A stretch of 64,000 nt of DNA from Allolobophora icterica (taxonomy: Eukaryota > Annelida > Clitellata > Crassiclitellata > Lumbricidae): positions 40,057,286-40,121,285 of the forward strand of contig OY744613.1 in assembly GCA_963556255.1 (NCBI GenBank), written 5' to 3'. The translations under genes and the position numbers were made by a program. The notes under the pieces are model-generated. The model saw only the letters and a program-made list of their open reading frames with translations, searched no databases and was not told where the DNA came from. The first letter of the stretch is position 1. Each line of letters starts with the position of its first letter. Of this stretch, positions 33,900-45,580 are shown in pieces.

Positions 33900-34640
33900 C
33901 TTACACTCGCAATTGCTCAGTGCCATCGATTGATGCTTGGTATTTAATAAATGTAGGATAAAAATAATGACTTTGGAATGATTTGGTGGTCCTCAGTTGA
34001 TACATTGAGCAGTTGATATTGGTGCTATAGAAATTGATAAATAGTAATAATTATGGCAGGAAGGTCATTTCCTTTTCATCCCTCAAGTGCATATTACTAG
34101 GGCCAGCATGTAGAAAGTCACCGAAGCCGTGAGTTCAGTGACTTTTGGTATGTCGTGAATTTCCCAAAATGCTGTGAATTGCCATGATTTTGGGCAAATT
34201 TTGTGAAATAAGTGCAACACGACTTTCGAAACTGATATGTTTCGCAACGCAAAAAATTACAATAATTTAAAATAAAGTAATACAGCCACTCGATGATGTA
34301 GACATGGCGCAACATGTAATGATGGTGTTCAAATGCAGAAACTATGTGCTGAATGTTGACTCTGAGACATTGCGTGACATTACACAACGACAGTGTGTTG
34401 CCGATCTGTGATATGATTGTGTTACTCATATGTTCAGGTGTATCTTAGTAAATGCAAATGCAGTTTATGCAGGACATACACAGTTATATTTCTGACATTA
34501 TGCTCAACAGCGTCGTTTCTTTGTTATAAATTTGCGTTGTTGATTGGTCAGATCTTAGTAAATAAAAGTGTGATTTCATGCCTTGAGTTTGCCGTGATTT
34601 TAGCCAATTTTTTAAAATCCTACCTTGATTTTTGAACTTT
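33900..34640. other. Upstream region of unit 2, no gene recognised
   Basis: There is no exon signal. The short frames lack family features or counterparts in the other units. Confidence 0.5.
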
Positions 34641-34649
34641 TGCCGTGGG

Positions 34650-34990
34650 CAAAACCGTAGTTTACGTTGCTAAATTCAACATGTTTTCAGGCCCGTAGTT
34701 TACGTTGCTAAATTAATGCCATGTCTTCAGTCCAACTTCTAGTTTGACTTTTTGTATGAAATATTTTCATCGCTCATCCAACTTCTAGTTTCAGTTATAT
34801 GTTCATCGATCATCCAGCTTCTAGTTTCAGTAATATTTTCATCAATAATCCAACTTCTAGTTTAACTATAAAACAATTTTCATACGCGGCAATAGACCTA
34901 ACGTCAAGGAATTTAGCAACGTAAACTTCAGATTTTCAACCACTATCAATTTAGCAACGTAAACTAGTAACTACGATTTTACCTTGCCGT
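34650..34990. mobile_element. Fold-back element with ACTAGAAG minisatellite core, unit 2
   Basis: The left part GTAGTTTACGTTGCTAAATT (present twice) is mirrored at the right as AATTTAGCAACGTAAACT (twice). Between them lie four copies of the inverse minisatellite word, e.g. TCATCCAACTTCTAGTTT. Confidence 0.8.
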
Positions 34991-35659
34991 GAATTTCTAC
35001 TGGCCCTAAATGTTATATTTGATTTCTTGGTGGTATACATTCTAGATTATATGTATAGTTTTTGTTCAAGCAAGCTTATCCTCTTAGGCTGCCTCTGTCT
35101 CATCGGACTGACCGTTCTCTTGAGTCTTGACCAAATGCGAATTTCTCTAGGAGTAATATCGACTGGCGTCCAATGCTGCAGTGCAGTATCAAAACGGCGC
35201 TATACAAATTTAAGAGTGCACGAGGTAGAGCTCAGTAAACGTAACCTGAGTCACAATCTCCCATATAGAAAAAAAGGACCTCTAATAATAAGTATTTAAA
35301 AGATACAACTGTGCTTAATTTCTCAATTAATTTTAAAAAAATCCCGAAAACTCACAATTACTAGTGCAGCAATGATTTGTCAGTCGGGAACCGACGCTTT
35401 AGTCCAATTCTTCAAAATGGCGTTTAAGAACACTATGGAAAATTTTACAAATAGAAGTTGAATTATATTATGCTTGTCCCTCTTGCGATTGATCGTATCA
35501 TTTATTTTCAATACTGACTGTGAATGAGAATTTGAGCAGACAATTGTTTAAGAGTCTCAATCCTTTTAAATGCTAAAGATATTCTTGTTCTAAAAACAGT
35601 TTAATCTAATTTTTCGATTTTCCTATGCCATTATCTCTGCCAGCAATTCCAATGGCATT

Positions 35660-36000
35660 AGTATGGGTCCCAAATGGAATCAAAGTGCATGCCCCAACAC
35701 AGAGCACATTTTAGCTGTATAACTAGTGGGACAAAATTAATGTCCCAGTAGTCTAAGGATTTGTCCCAGTAGTTAGGGTGCGTTGTCCCAGGCAATGTAT
35801 ATTTAAACTGTATAACTAGTTGGACAAATGTTGCAGGAGTTTTAAGATTTGTCCCAGTGGTAAAACGCATTGTCGCCTGCCATGGGCAAAATCCTCAAAA
35901 AAGTTGTAATTTTTGTGAGATGAATTCTCAAAAAGGTCATCAACCGACTTTGTCCCAGTAGTCTAAATCTGTTAACATATGCACTGCTTCCATCATGCGC
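35660..36000. repeat. TGTCCCAGTAG repeat block
   Basis: Motifs GATTTGTCCCAGTAGT and ACTAGTGGGACAAA recur five or more times. It is the inverse of 10790-10860, so it is a dispersed element. Confidence 0.65.
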
Positions 36001-36099
36001 TAAATAATCGATTGTGTTCTCATTAGATCCAGGTACGTGTACTGCTTTCGGGTTTACATTTCCTGTCCTGCGCTTGGGCTTGGGCTCCCAACAGAATGA

Positions 36100-37510
36100 A
36101 TGCACTCTATAGACAATTCCGGAACCTTTTCAAATTTCATAATCCCGGGATTGAGAAACAGGAAATTCCGTATTTTGGGATAATAAATTTGGATTTTTGG
36201 ATTAAAATTACTCTAGGCCGCCGCCTAGGGCCTATCCACTGTATAATTCTTCCTAGTTCAACAGCAGAGGCGCAGTTAGGGTGGTGCAGATGAGAACACG
36301 TGTCCCCAGGCGCCAAAGGAAGCGGGCGCCAAAATGAGAGTTAAAATTAATAATTTTAAATTTACTCGTAATTTCGATGTAGTTTTAACTAATTTATCCC
36401 TAATAAATTTATAAGATTTAATTTTGGCGCCAAAAAAATATCCAGTTATGTCCTCATTTCTTACAAACCAGTTGTCAGATATGATTTTGGCGACCCATTG
36501 AGCACTAAGGGGTACCATATACTCAGTGCTTTTTCTAGGAAAAAGGTTCCGTAACTGAACAATTATGGAAGGGCTAAATCGAAGAAAAACGGGGTCGTTT
36601 GGGGAGGGATCTCGGTGAGACCTCACAAGAAAATTGTTGACGTCAGATTAAAATAACTAAATTATTCTTTTATTAAAATAACTAAATTATTTTTTTAATA
36701 GCTGAAGAAAGGTGCCGGAACGCCATCCCGTAGCGTTCCTGCTGAAAAAGCAATGCATATACTCATTAGAAAAGACGATGTATTTGAAAAATGTGAAAAA
36801 AAGTAGAACAGGGAGGGGGCGCCAATTTCATAGTTTGTCCTCGGGCACAAAATATCCGAGCTAGGCCGCTGGTCAACAGACGCTAAAACGATAGGCAGCA
36901 GCGACGAGTACATATCGAGATCCCAGTAGGCCTACAGACGGACTCTTGCTGCTTTAATATCAGGGAGCTGCAGGCTGATACATGGCCTGCTGCAGTGACG
37001 CTGCTACTGCTAGGCTAGCCTGCTTGTTTTCCTCACGCAGCGGTGGTCACCTAAATTATGTTCTCGGACCTCATTGCCGGCCGTGTATCACTATTAGCTA
37101 TCACGTTCCAACCAGCCTTGCTGCTGCCAAGTGCCACTGCCTGCACTGAGTCATCATTGCTGGAGATTCTACTTTTGACACTTTATGTTTCTTGCGATCA
37201 TTTTATCGTAAATAACTCTTAACAATATATGAACATTGAACGTTTTAACCTTTCATTTTAAGTGACAAGTTAACAACACAGTGCCACAAAGTTCTTAAAA
37301 TCATTATGTCTTTAATTATACACAACCGCGCGGTATTAAATAATATGCTACTGTAGCATAACTATATATTTAATACCATAACTGTAACAGTCAAGAAGAA
37401 TTTTTATTGCTCAAAGTATCTAGGCCTAATCCCGGGATTGATTCATTTCTAATCCCGGTATCCCGGGATTGACAGAATGCTCCGGGATTAATCCCTAATT
37501 TTAACCTCTG
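36100..37510. mobile_element. Possible element with AATCCCGGGATT subterminal motifs
   Basis: AATCCCGGGATTGA occurs at about 36142 near the left and three to four times in either sense at 37428-37495. No clear target duplication was found. The interior frames show no family features. Confidence 0.4.
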
Positions 37511-37695
37511 ACCATACAGCAAATGCTCATTGTATACATGTTTCAGACAATCAGTTTTAATGCCAAGGAAAATAATGCAAAAGGTTTATTTCCAGTACCG
37601 TATTTAAAGAAAAATATCTCTCCCAGAAACAATCGGCCTATACTGACATGACACGCACTTGCACGAATTTTCTCCACTGCACATTATGTGCATTT

Positions 37696-38345
37696 TGAGA
37701 TTGGCAGTCCGGCATGGTGGCCACCAACATATAGCGTGCCACTTTGGTAATTATTTGTTTAACCCTCTAACGGCCAGCTGCAATGGTTTCCCAGTCGCTT
37801 TTACACGTCGCTTTTTCTCACCGTGAAAGTGTAAAACCGGTGCAGCAGTTTGGTGCTGTCAGTCCAATGTAATTAAGCAGCACAGTGGAATGTCAGCTTG
37901 TGCATTTTGAAAATTAGGCCTAATAAAGCCTAAAATGAAAAAAATTATGTGTAACAAATTTATGTTAATCTCTACGATACATGTTTACATTGCTATACTA
38001 ATATATTATATATAAAATGTGTCTACTATATATATTGGAATAAAAATACATAACAGCACGAAAACACGTATAAATTTTTTATAAGATCCATAATAGATAA
38101 ATTTGTTGTTTTTGCTTACAGGTTACAGAAATCGAGTGTGAAATTGAGAAATTATCTAGGCCATTGAAAGACTTTTGAGACTGGAGCAAAACAGTAACAA
38201 TGTCATCTATGCAATTGTTAATATAGTGCATCGAACTTAACTAGTGAATATCCTGTCGATGCCCGATTTATGTTCAGCACTCTTCATCTGTCAATGTATA
38301 TGTGCTTCATTCTGGTTTATTGTGCAGGTTGCCTCTTAGATTTTT
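37696..38345 (+). pseudogene. Segmental copy of the VARS 3' end
   Basis: It matches 7076-7300 and 8085-8490 in order: intron, acceptor, last exon and 3' UTR (ATAGTGCATCGAACTTA). The exon copy 38122-38178 lost one base (TCTCAAGCC became TCTAGGCC), so it reads VTEIECEIEKLSRPLKDF then TGA, and the original stop TAA is CAA. The LINE fragment at 7829-8041 is absent here, so it entered the main gene later or was lost in the copy. Confidence 0.88.
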
Positions 38346-39269
38346 TCCAGATAGGGTTGGGCTCACCCACGAAGCACTTGTGGATAATCTGTAAACGATG
38401 AGAGCTAGCCTAGCTTTTCCTAAAACGGAGATGCTCTATGGGGAGCACTTTTAAAGTTGCTGGCATTGGAGCCAGGTGAAAGCAATCAGTCTTCTTGTCA
38501 AAGATATGATCGGTAATTCTGAAGCTCCCATAGTTGAACCACCACTCGCTTCAAACACGCTTCCATGCCTCTCTACTTAATTGCACCTTTAATTACTCAC
38601 CTACTCAAATGAGCAGTGCAGAAAAGGCACAACATTTCACACGTAATTTTACACTCGAGGCAACATGCCGAATTGTGTTGCGTATAAAGGGCAATGCAAA
38701 TTATACACGTTTTTATGTGTAACGTTATTTGTACAATGTTTAGCATAGAATATACACAAAATACTTGTATTTGTACAATGTGTTGAAGTGCCTGCTTAAA
38801 ACTACTTACAAAGCCACATCCTGTCCTGATTAAACGGCTTTCAGAGTTTAGACTAATCACAAGAAGAACAAGTGTGTTATAGATGTGTGTGATAAAGTGA
38901 TAATCTGGAACACTGGCTCTTATAAACTCCAATTATTCCATTATTCACTAGTTTGAGATTATTGCAAGGTTGACATGTCTAGTTTATTACTGTAACAACA
39001 CGAAAGTTAAGACTTTTTCTTGAGACCTTAATTAAGAATGCCAAATGTCAGATGGTTGTCAGAGGGATTTAAAAAACACTCTAAAGCTATGGCAGATGCA
39101 ACGATAGTCCTGACTCTAAGATGTACAAGCACATTAAAAGCTAAACAGACATCACTTCGAGTAAGAGTAGAAACATAGAGTAATGGTTTCTGTGTATCGA
39201 GGTCATCATAAAATGTTGATCACAGTGTGAAATGAACCAGAATCTTTTGCATTAATCTACCTCCTGTAT

Positions 39270-41234
39270 TCAAGGAAAATAACTCAATAGGTGCATTTCA
39301 AAGAGTTCAAGAAAAGTATCTTTTCCAGGAGCATCAACGTAGTGTTGGAAACAATGTTTCATAAACTCCTGTTCGATTTCAAACACTTCATCACACATTC
39401 CACAACCATAGGGTCTCAAAAGAAATTCGCTAAAATTAACACAAGCACTCGACTGAACTTCAGAAAGTTCTTTTTCACCAAAAGGATGCTTTGTACTTGA
39501 CCTCGATGAAGAATATTGCATGGTGGTGGTTACTGTTGAGGACAACTCCTTCCCATAAACACAGTTATCATATTCAGTCAATACGAGGAATCTCTCACCT
39601 GACTTAGCCCTTTGGCACTGACATTCTTTTGTATTAACAACATTTTGACATAACATGCATTTGTACGAATAACCTCCACTGCACATTGTCATGTGCCTTT
39701 GGAGATTGCTACTGCATGCAAATGACTTGAGACATATATCGCACTTAAATGGCTTTTCTCCAGTGTGGGTTCTTGTATGGTTTTTCAGATGACTACTGGA
39801 TGCAAATGCCCTCTGACAGACAATGCACTGATATGGTTTTTCTCCAGTGTGGGTTCTACTGTGTATGTTAACATTACACTTTGTTGAAAATGCTTTATAA
39901 CACGTTTTGCATTTGTATGGTTTTTCACCAGTGTGGGTTCTTCCATGAAGGTCCAAACCATACTTAGTAGTAAATGCTTTATAGCATACACTGCAGTTGT
40001 ATGGTTTTTCTCCAGTGTGGGTCCTACCATGTATGTCTAGAAAACGTTTCTGTAAAAATGATTTGTGACATATATTGCACTTGTGTTGTCTTTCTGCAGT
40101 GTGGGTTCTTCCATGATGGTCCAAACGATACTTAGATGCAAATGCTTTATGGCATAAATTGCATTTGTATGGTTTTTCTCCAGTGTGGGTTCTTACATGA
40201 AGATCCAAACCATACTTAGATGTAAATGCTTTGTAGCATAAATTGCACTTGTATGGTCTTTCTCCAGTGTGGATTCTTCCATGATGGTTCAAACTATTCT
40301 TAAATGCAAATGCTTTATCACATAAATTGCATTTGTATGGCTTTTCTCCAGTGTGGGTTCTTCCATGAAGGTCCAAACCATACTTAGTAGTAAATGCTGT
40401 ATAGCATACACTGCAGTTGTATGGTTTTTCTCCAGTGTGGGTCCTACCATGTATGTCTAGAAAACGTTTCTGTAAAAATGATTTGTGACATGTATTGCAC
40501 TTGTGTTGTCTTTCTCCAGTGTGGATTCTTCCATGATGGTTCAAACTATTCTTAAATGCAAATGCTTTATCACATAAATTGCATTTGTATGGCTTTTCTC
40601 CAGTGTGGGTTCTTCCATGAAGATCCAAACCATACTTAGATGTAAATGTTTTAAGGCATAGATTGCATTTGTATGGATTTTCTGCAATGTGGGTCCTTGT
40701 GTGGCATTTCAGAAGGTAACGGTGCATAAATGCTCTCTGACAAATAATGCACTGATATGGTTTCTCCCCAGTGTGGGTTTTTCCATGAAGGTCTAGATAT
40801 CTCTTCTGTGAAAATGATTTATCACACAATATGCATTTGTATGGTTTTTCTCCAGTGTGAGTTATTGTATGACGTTTCAGACGATAGTGGTCTACAAATG
40901 CTCTTTTACAAATAATGCACTGATATGGTTTTTCCCCAGTGTGCGTTCTTCCATGTAAGTATAGATAACCTTTCCGTGAAAATGATTTATCACATAATTT
41001 GCATTTGTATGGTTTTTCGCCAGTGTGGGTTCTTCCATGAAGGTCTAGGTACGACTTCCGTTTTAACGATTTATGACATATATTGCATTTGTATGGTTTT
41101 TCGTCAGGGTGGTTTCTTTTATGGCAGTCGAAGTCACACTTGTGTGCAAATGTTTTGTGGCATAGGCCTATCTTGCACTTGGAAGGGTTTTCTACAAGGT
41201 GCATTCTTGTATGACCTTTCAGTTGATCAATCAA
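39270..41234 (-). CDS. C2H2 zinc-finger protein C
   Basis: The open frame has 654 codons; a stop lies just upstream at 41238-41240 and the first ATG is at about 41204, so the true start may be there or in an upstream exon. About 17 fingers with TGEKP linkers are followed by a C2HC finger (HMTMC), a degenerate one and the family's distant last finger YGCGMCDEVFEIEQEF...H...H, ending LELFEMHLLSYFP. The first finger has CKIGLC spacing. Fingers 8-10 recur almost unchanged as 11 and 13-15 (DNA period about 420 bp), a recent internal duplication. All later ligand residues are intact, so this is the best candidate for a working gene. Role: sequence-specific nuclear DNA binding, inferred. Confidence 0.85.
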   Translation of the reverse strand: MIDQLKGHTRMHLVENPSKCKIGLCHKTFAHKCDFDCHKRNHPDEKPYKCNICHKSLKRKSYLDLHGRTHTGEKPYKCKLCDKSFSRKGYLYLHGRTHTGEKPYQCIICKRAFVDHYRLKRHTITHTGEKPYKCILCDKSFSQKRYLDLHGKTHTGEKPYQCIICQRAFMHRYLLKCHTRTHIAENPYKCNLCLKTFTSKYGLDLHGRTHTGEKPYKCNLCDKAFAFKNSLNHHGRIHTGERQHKCNTCHKSFLQKRFLDIHGRTHTGEKPYNCSVCYTAFTTKYGLDLHGRTHTGEKPYKCNLCDKAFAFKNSLNHHGRIHTGERPYKCNLCYKAFTSKYGLDLHVRTHTGEKPYKCNLCHKAFASKYRLDHHGRTHTAERQHKCNICHKSFLQKRFLDIHGRTHTGEKPYNCSVCYKAFTTKYGLDLHGRTHTGEKPYKCKTCYKAFSTKCNVNIHSRTHTGEKPYQCIVCQRAFASSSHLKNHTRTHTGEKPFKCDICLKSFACSSNLQRHMTMCSGGYSYKCMLCQNVVNTKECQCQRAKSGERFLVLTEYDNCVYGKELSSTVTTTMQYSSSRSSTKHPFGEKELSEVQSSACVNFSEFLLRPYGCGMCDEVFEIEQEFMKHCFQHYVDAPGKDTFLELFEMHLLSYFP

Positions 41235-41504
41235 ATGTCACATAAGCCACATTTGTCTTTCACAATATGGGCTTGCAGGTGATTTTGCGATCATAATTCT
41301 GCAGATACTTTCTAAGATAAGTTGCAATTTGACGTACGGTACGCATTATCTCTGCTCTTGGTTCTTGTCAGTACTTCCAGGTAACAGTTTTTGCAAATGC
41401 TTTGTGACATACATTGCAGATATTCTAACAGAAGGAGCTGAGACACTTATTCTGTGCAAACGTTTTGAATAAAATTCACATTCACTGTACTTCCACACTA
41501 TGAC

Positions 41505-41760
41505 ACATGTAGCACACCTGAATGCTGAAGTGGAGTGGCTTTTCGTTGTATCTGTAGCAGTCATAGATGATTGAAAGGTTGAGAAATTGTCCAGGACTGT
41601 GCAAAATCTTTTGGTGAATTGAAGACTAATTCTGAAACCACAGACTTTGAGGTAGAGCACATGCATATTTTTAGCAAAGTCTGGAATTAAAGGAATTTTT
41701 GTAATTTCAAATTGAACCAAGATCATATAGCCATCGACAGGTTCCTCTGAGATGTTTACT
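41505..41760 (-). other. Conserved block upstream of zinc-finger gene C
   Basis: It lies in a 193-codon minus-strand frame (41346-41927) with GYMILVQFEITKIPLIPDF, FAKNMHVLYLKVCGF and CTVLDNF, recognisable in units 1 and 2. It could be a 5' exon of the family. Confidence 0.45.
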
Positions 41761-42061
41761 ATGTATATTCTTTGACGTCTTTCACAATTGCTCAGTTTCA
41801 TCGATTGATGCTTAGGAATACTTAATAATTGCACAGTAATAATTGCACAGTAATAATAATAATAATGACTGTGGGTTGATTTGTTGCGCCATCGGTTGAT
41901 ACATTGTGTAGTCGACATTGGCACCAAAGAATTTGTTAATTACTGATAATAAGTAGGCCCCGGATAAGCCTAATCATCCACTAATTGTCATGCCTCAGGT
42001 GAATATTATATTTGGTAGGAGAGCTTTTCGTTCTTTTGACCGACTGCGAGTCTCGGTAATC

Positions 42062-42575
42062 CTGTAGTTTAACGTCCCAAATTAATTACACTGCATCAGC
42101 GATTAAAACATTTCTTAGTAAAACTCAAACTAGAAGTTGGAAGATTGATGAAAATATTACTGAAACTAGAAGCTGGATCATCGATGAAAATATTACATAA
42201 TAAAACACAAACTAGTAGTTGGAATTGTGATGAAAATATCTGAATGGTTCTCCCGCTAGAAGCGCTTTATAAATATCCGAATACAATACAATACAATATC
42301 GTTTTAACGCCGATATCATTGCCGTGGATGAGCGATGAAAACATTTCATAGTAACACTTAAACTAGAAGTTGGAAGATTGATGAAAATATAGCTCAAACC
42401 AGAAGCTGGATGATCGATGAAAATGTAACTGAAACTAGAAGTTGGATGAACGATGATTATTTATTCTATTAATATTTATTGTATTATAACCAAAGATCTT
42501 AGAGTCTACGACTCTAAGATCTTTGTTATAACGTTTCAATGAAAATAATTTGGGAAGCTAAACTACAGGATTACC
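42062..42575. mobile_element. Fold-back element with ACTAGAAG minisatellite core, unit 3
   Basis: The ends GGTAATCCTGTAGTTTAACG and, inverted, GGTAATCCTGTAGTTTAGC enclose six or more ACTAGAAG(C/T)TGGA...GATGAAAATA units and a strong hairpin at 42484-42532. Flanks CGAGTCTC and CGAGTTTC give an 8-bp duplication with one change. Units 1 and 2 lack it. Confidence 0.85.
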
Positions 42576-42752
42576 CGAGTTTCTATAGGGGTGACATCCA
42601 GTAGCGTGCAGTTCTGCAGTGAGGGATCATAATGGCGATATAAAAAATCTAATACACGAGGTAGAGCTTAGAAAACGTACCAAAGTCACGTTCACCGATT
42701 TTCGAAACAAGAGAAATGAAATCAGTGACCCGGGCCTTTAAATGTAAATATA

Positions 42753-42985
42753 TAGAAAAAACTGCCTTGGCCCAGCATCGGGCGTTTGCTGTAGTGGGTC
42801 CCACGATCTGGAATGACCTTCCTCCTGTGCTCAGAGCCAAACTATTGACTGGCTTTTCCTCATCGGTCTCGCGTTCCCTAAAGGCATTTCTGTTTCCCCG
42901 AGGCTTCTGTGCTGAGAGCGCCTCTGAATAGTTATTCTGCGAGAGGCGCTATAAATTTCTAGATACAATAGAAATACAATGTTCG
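42753..42985 (+). mobile_element. L2-like LINE 3' fragment
   Basis: Translation gives ALAQHRAFAVVGPTIWNDLP then SLKAFLFPRGFCAESASE, stop, followed by AGGCGCTATAAATTTCTAG and an AATAC tail. Absent from units 1 and 2, so a later insertion. Confidence 0.85.
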
Positions 42986-42996
42986 GCAATCTATCG

Positions 42997-43290
42997 TTTT
43001 AACGGAATAACTTATTTTGATCAATTCGCATACGGAATTAATTATTGTATATATCTTGCACTATCACTTATTGTATATATGAAACTAGAAGCTGGATTAG
43101 CGATGAAAATATCACTAAAACTAGAAGCTGGATTTACGATGAAAATATCGCTCAAACTAGAAGCTGGATTAGCGATGAAAATGGAGATCAAACTAGAAGA
43201 TAATCCGCTATCAGAAAGGTATGAAATAATTAATTCCGTTAAAACGATAGTGAAAGAAATCCTAAATAATTAATTCCGTTAAAACGATCG
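42997..43290. mobile_element. Second unit 3 fold-back element with the same core
   Basis: ATCGTTTTAACGGAATAA at the left is mirrored by ATTCCGTTAAAACGAT at the right (twice). The centre holds four AAACTAGAAGCTGGATTAGC-type units. The ends differ from those at 42062-42575. Confidence 0.75.
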
Positions 43291-43592
43291 ATTACCATAC
43301 AACTATGCTTAATTTGTTAATTAAGTAAATAATCAGAAAATAACTCACAATTACCAGACAGTGTAGCAATGACGTGGCAGTTTGATATCGACTCTTTAGT
43401 CCAGTTCTTTAAAATTGCGTTTAACGGTTAAAGCACATTCTGTGGTTAAAGACATGGTGTGAGACAAAGATGTTCCTAATAACATCTTTGGTGTGAGAGA
43501 TCTCTTACACCATGGTTTAAGAAATCGTGGGAAAATAGGCCTACTATAAATAGAAGTTGGCTTATATCCCACTTGCGATTGATGACATTTAA

Positions 43593-43891
43593 CCCTCAGG
43601 CTACCAAGGTTTTTTTGCGACATCGGCTACCAAGGGGGGGGTGGTTACCACCCCCCCCCCGGAATTTCGTGTTTGGTTTAAGATATCATATCATGTAATA
43701 CAGCATTTGATTCAGCATTCATTTCTGAAAAGAATGGTATATTTAGTTGTAAAATATATGAATGCATCTCGAAATTATATAGTTTTTAACAAAGGCACCG
43801 GTCCATTTAACGATATCTGATATTATCGCACACAATTTGTACTATTGATCAATTAATATTATGACGTAAGGCCCTACATCGACACGCAAGA

Positions 43892-43975
<84 letters not shown>

Positions 43976-44825
43976 CACAATATTACCGGTATATGTGTGT
44001 GTGTATATATATATGCCCATAGACAATTACGATTGTTACGTAAATACCTGGACAAAAATATATAAATGATGTGGGTTTTGAAAATGAACTATGTATCCAA
44101 GAATATTCTAAATATAATAAATATAATGAGGCTTAATTTTCAACAATACAAACTATTCCAAAGTCTGTTTTAGTTACAGGCAAAACCTAAAGGTGTGCAG
44201 CTATATCAACATGAAACAAGAAATTATGTAATTTTTCCCGGCAGTCAAATACGTCAGCGGTCCTTGCAGTTGTTGCAAGTTACTTTCATTGTTTTGTGCG
44301 AATGCTTCCTGCAAACCGGCTTCTTGAACACTTCACAGCACTACTTTACTCTGTTAGTATTCTGCTTCAACTGTTTATAGCCCTTCCCCATACCCAACCA
44401 TATCGGTTTACGTTGTGATATTGCATCAGTGATTTTCACACTGAAAAAGCGTATTATTATTCATTATGATCACTTCCGGTTATCAAAAGACAAATAACTA
44501 AGCAAGTAAATATAACCCTAAATTCCCTCTAAAGAATGGCATAGTTGTTTCTCTTCCAGAAAGAATAATGAATACCTTTATAGTCGACAACAGCTAACAG
44601 CTGACGAGAGAAATTCCTGATTTCATAAGTGGTACCTAGGCTATATCGGGTATAACTTTTTTATGGCGTGGGATATCATCATGACTTTTACCTCAAAATT
44701 TGCGCAAATGGACCCCCTACAGCTACCTAAAATGTCAAAATTATATTCCATGTGCAAAAAAAAGTTTTTCCAGAAAAACGTAGGGGGGGGGGTGGTAACC
44801 ACCCCCCCCCTTGGTAGCCCGAGGG
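43593..44825. mobile_element. piggyBac-like TTAA element, non-autonomous
   Basis: CCCTCAGGCTACCAAGG at the left matches the inverse CCCTCGGGCTACCAAGG at the right; TTAA flanks both (43589-43592 and 44826-44829). CCC/GGG ends and TTAA targets are typical of piggyBac. Next to each end lies a G-run/C-run palindrome around GGTTACC or GGTAACC. No transposase is seen; a TA microsatellite sits in the middle. Confidence 0.85.
43895..43968. repeat. TA dinucleotide microsatellite
   Basis: About 37 uninterrupted AT units inside the piggyBac-like element. Confidence 0.97.
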
Positions 44826-45146
44826 TTAATATGATTAACTGTTCCTTGGAATTTAAGCGAATCACTCAATCAATCAATTTCGTTCGATCATAGACTCAAG
44901 TTGACATTAACGCAATTTGTTACATAAAAAACAATTTATAAATAGCAGAGGAAGTAACTATTGAGCTGGGGTTAAACTATGGATAAAAGTAATTTCAGAA
45001 TAAGAATAAGAAGTTGATGCTTTGGGAACCCGCACCTCCGTTGAGATAACTATAGGCTTTGAGCAGACACTGCATGGACTAAGAATTTCGACCCATTTAA
45101 ATGCTCAGGATCTTCTACTTATAAATACAAAGTTTCATCTTATATT

Positions 45147-45265
45147 TCCCATTAGGAGGGGATAGAGTAATGGTAACACTCATGGCCAGGACAGCATAAG
45201 GTACGCGGATCGATTCCCGTAATTAACCCCCTCTAGCTAGGGCGGCGCCTTGCATGGCTGCCAAA
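45147..45265 (+). repeat. tRNA-like SINE candidate
   Basis: GGGGATAGAGTAATGGTAAC followed by GCGGATCGATTCCCG resembles box A and box B. The body is short and there is no clear tail. Confidence 0.4.
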
Positions 45266-45357
45266 CCGTGTGTTTAATTAAGATCTTGATTGTACTTTCA
45301 TGTTACAAAGTAATCTTACTGCGTCTGTCGGTTTTGAAATAATAAAGAATATAATTA

Positions 45358-45580
<223 letters not shown>

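Larger units (their letters stand above)
27250..35660. repeat. Segmental duplication unit 2 (contains zinc-finger gene B)
   Basis: It begins in TTTAAATCGATGCTTTATG, matching 17641, and stays collinear with unit 1 apart from insertions, through the zinc-finger gene to GCCAGCAATTCCAATGG (35639). It shares the GGGGCCGTCC transposon with unit 1, so these two are closer to each other than to unit 3. Confidence 0.85.
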
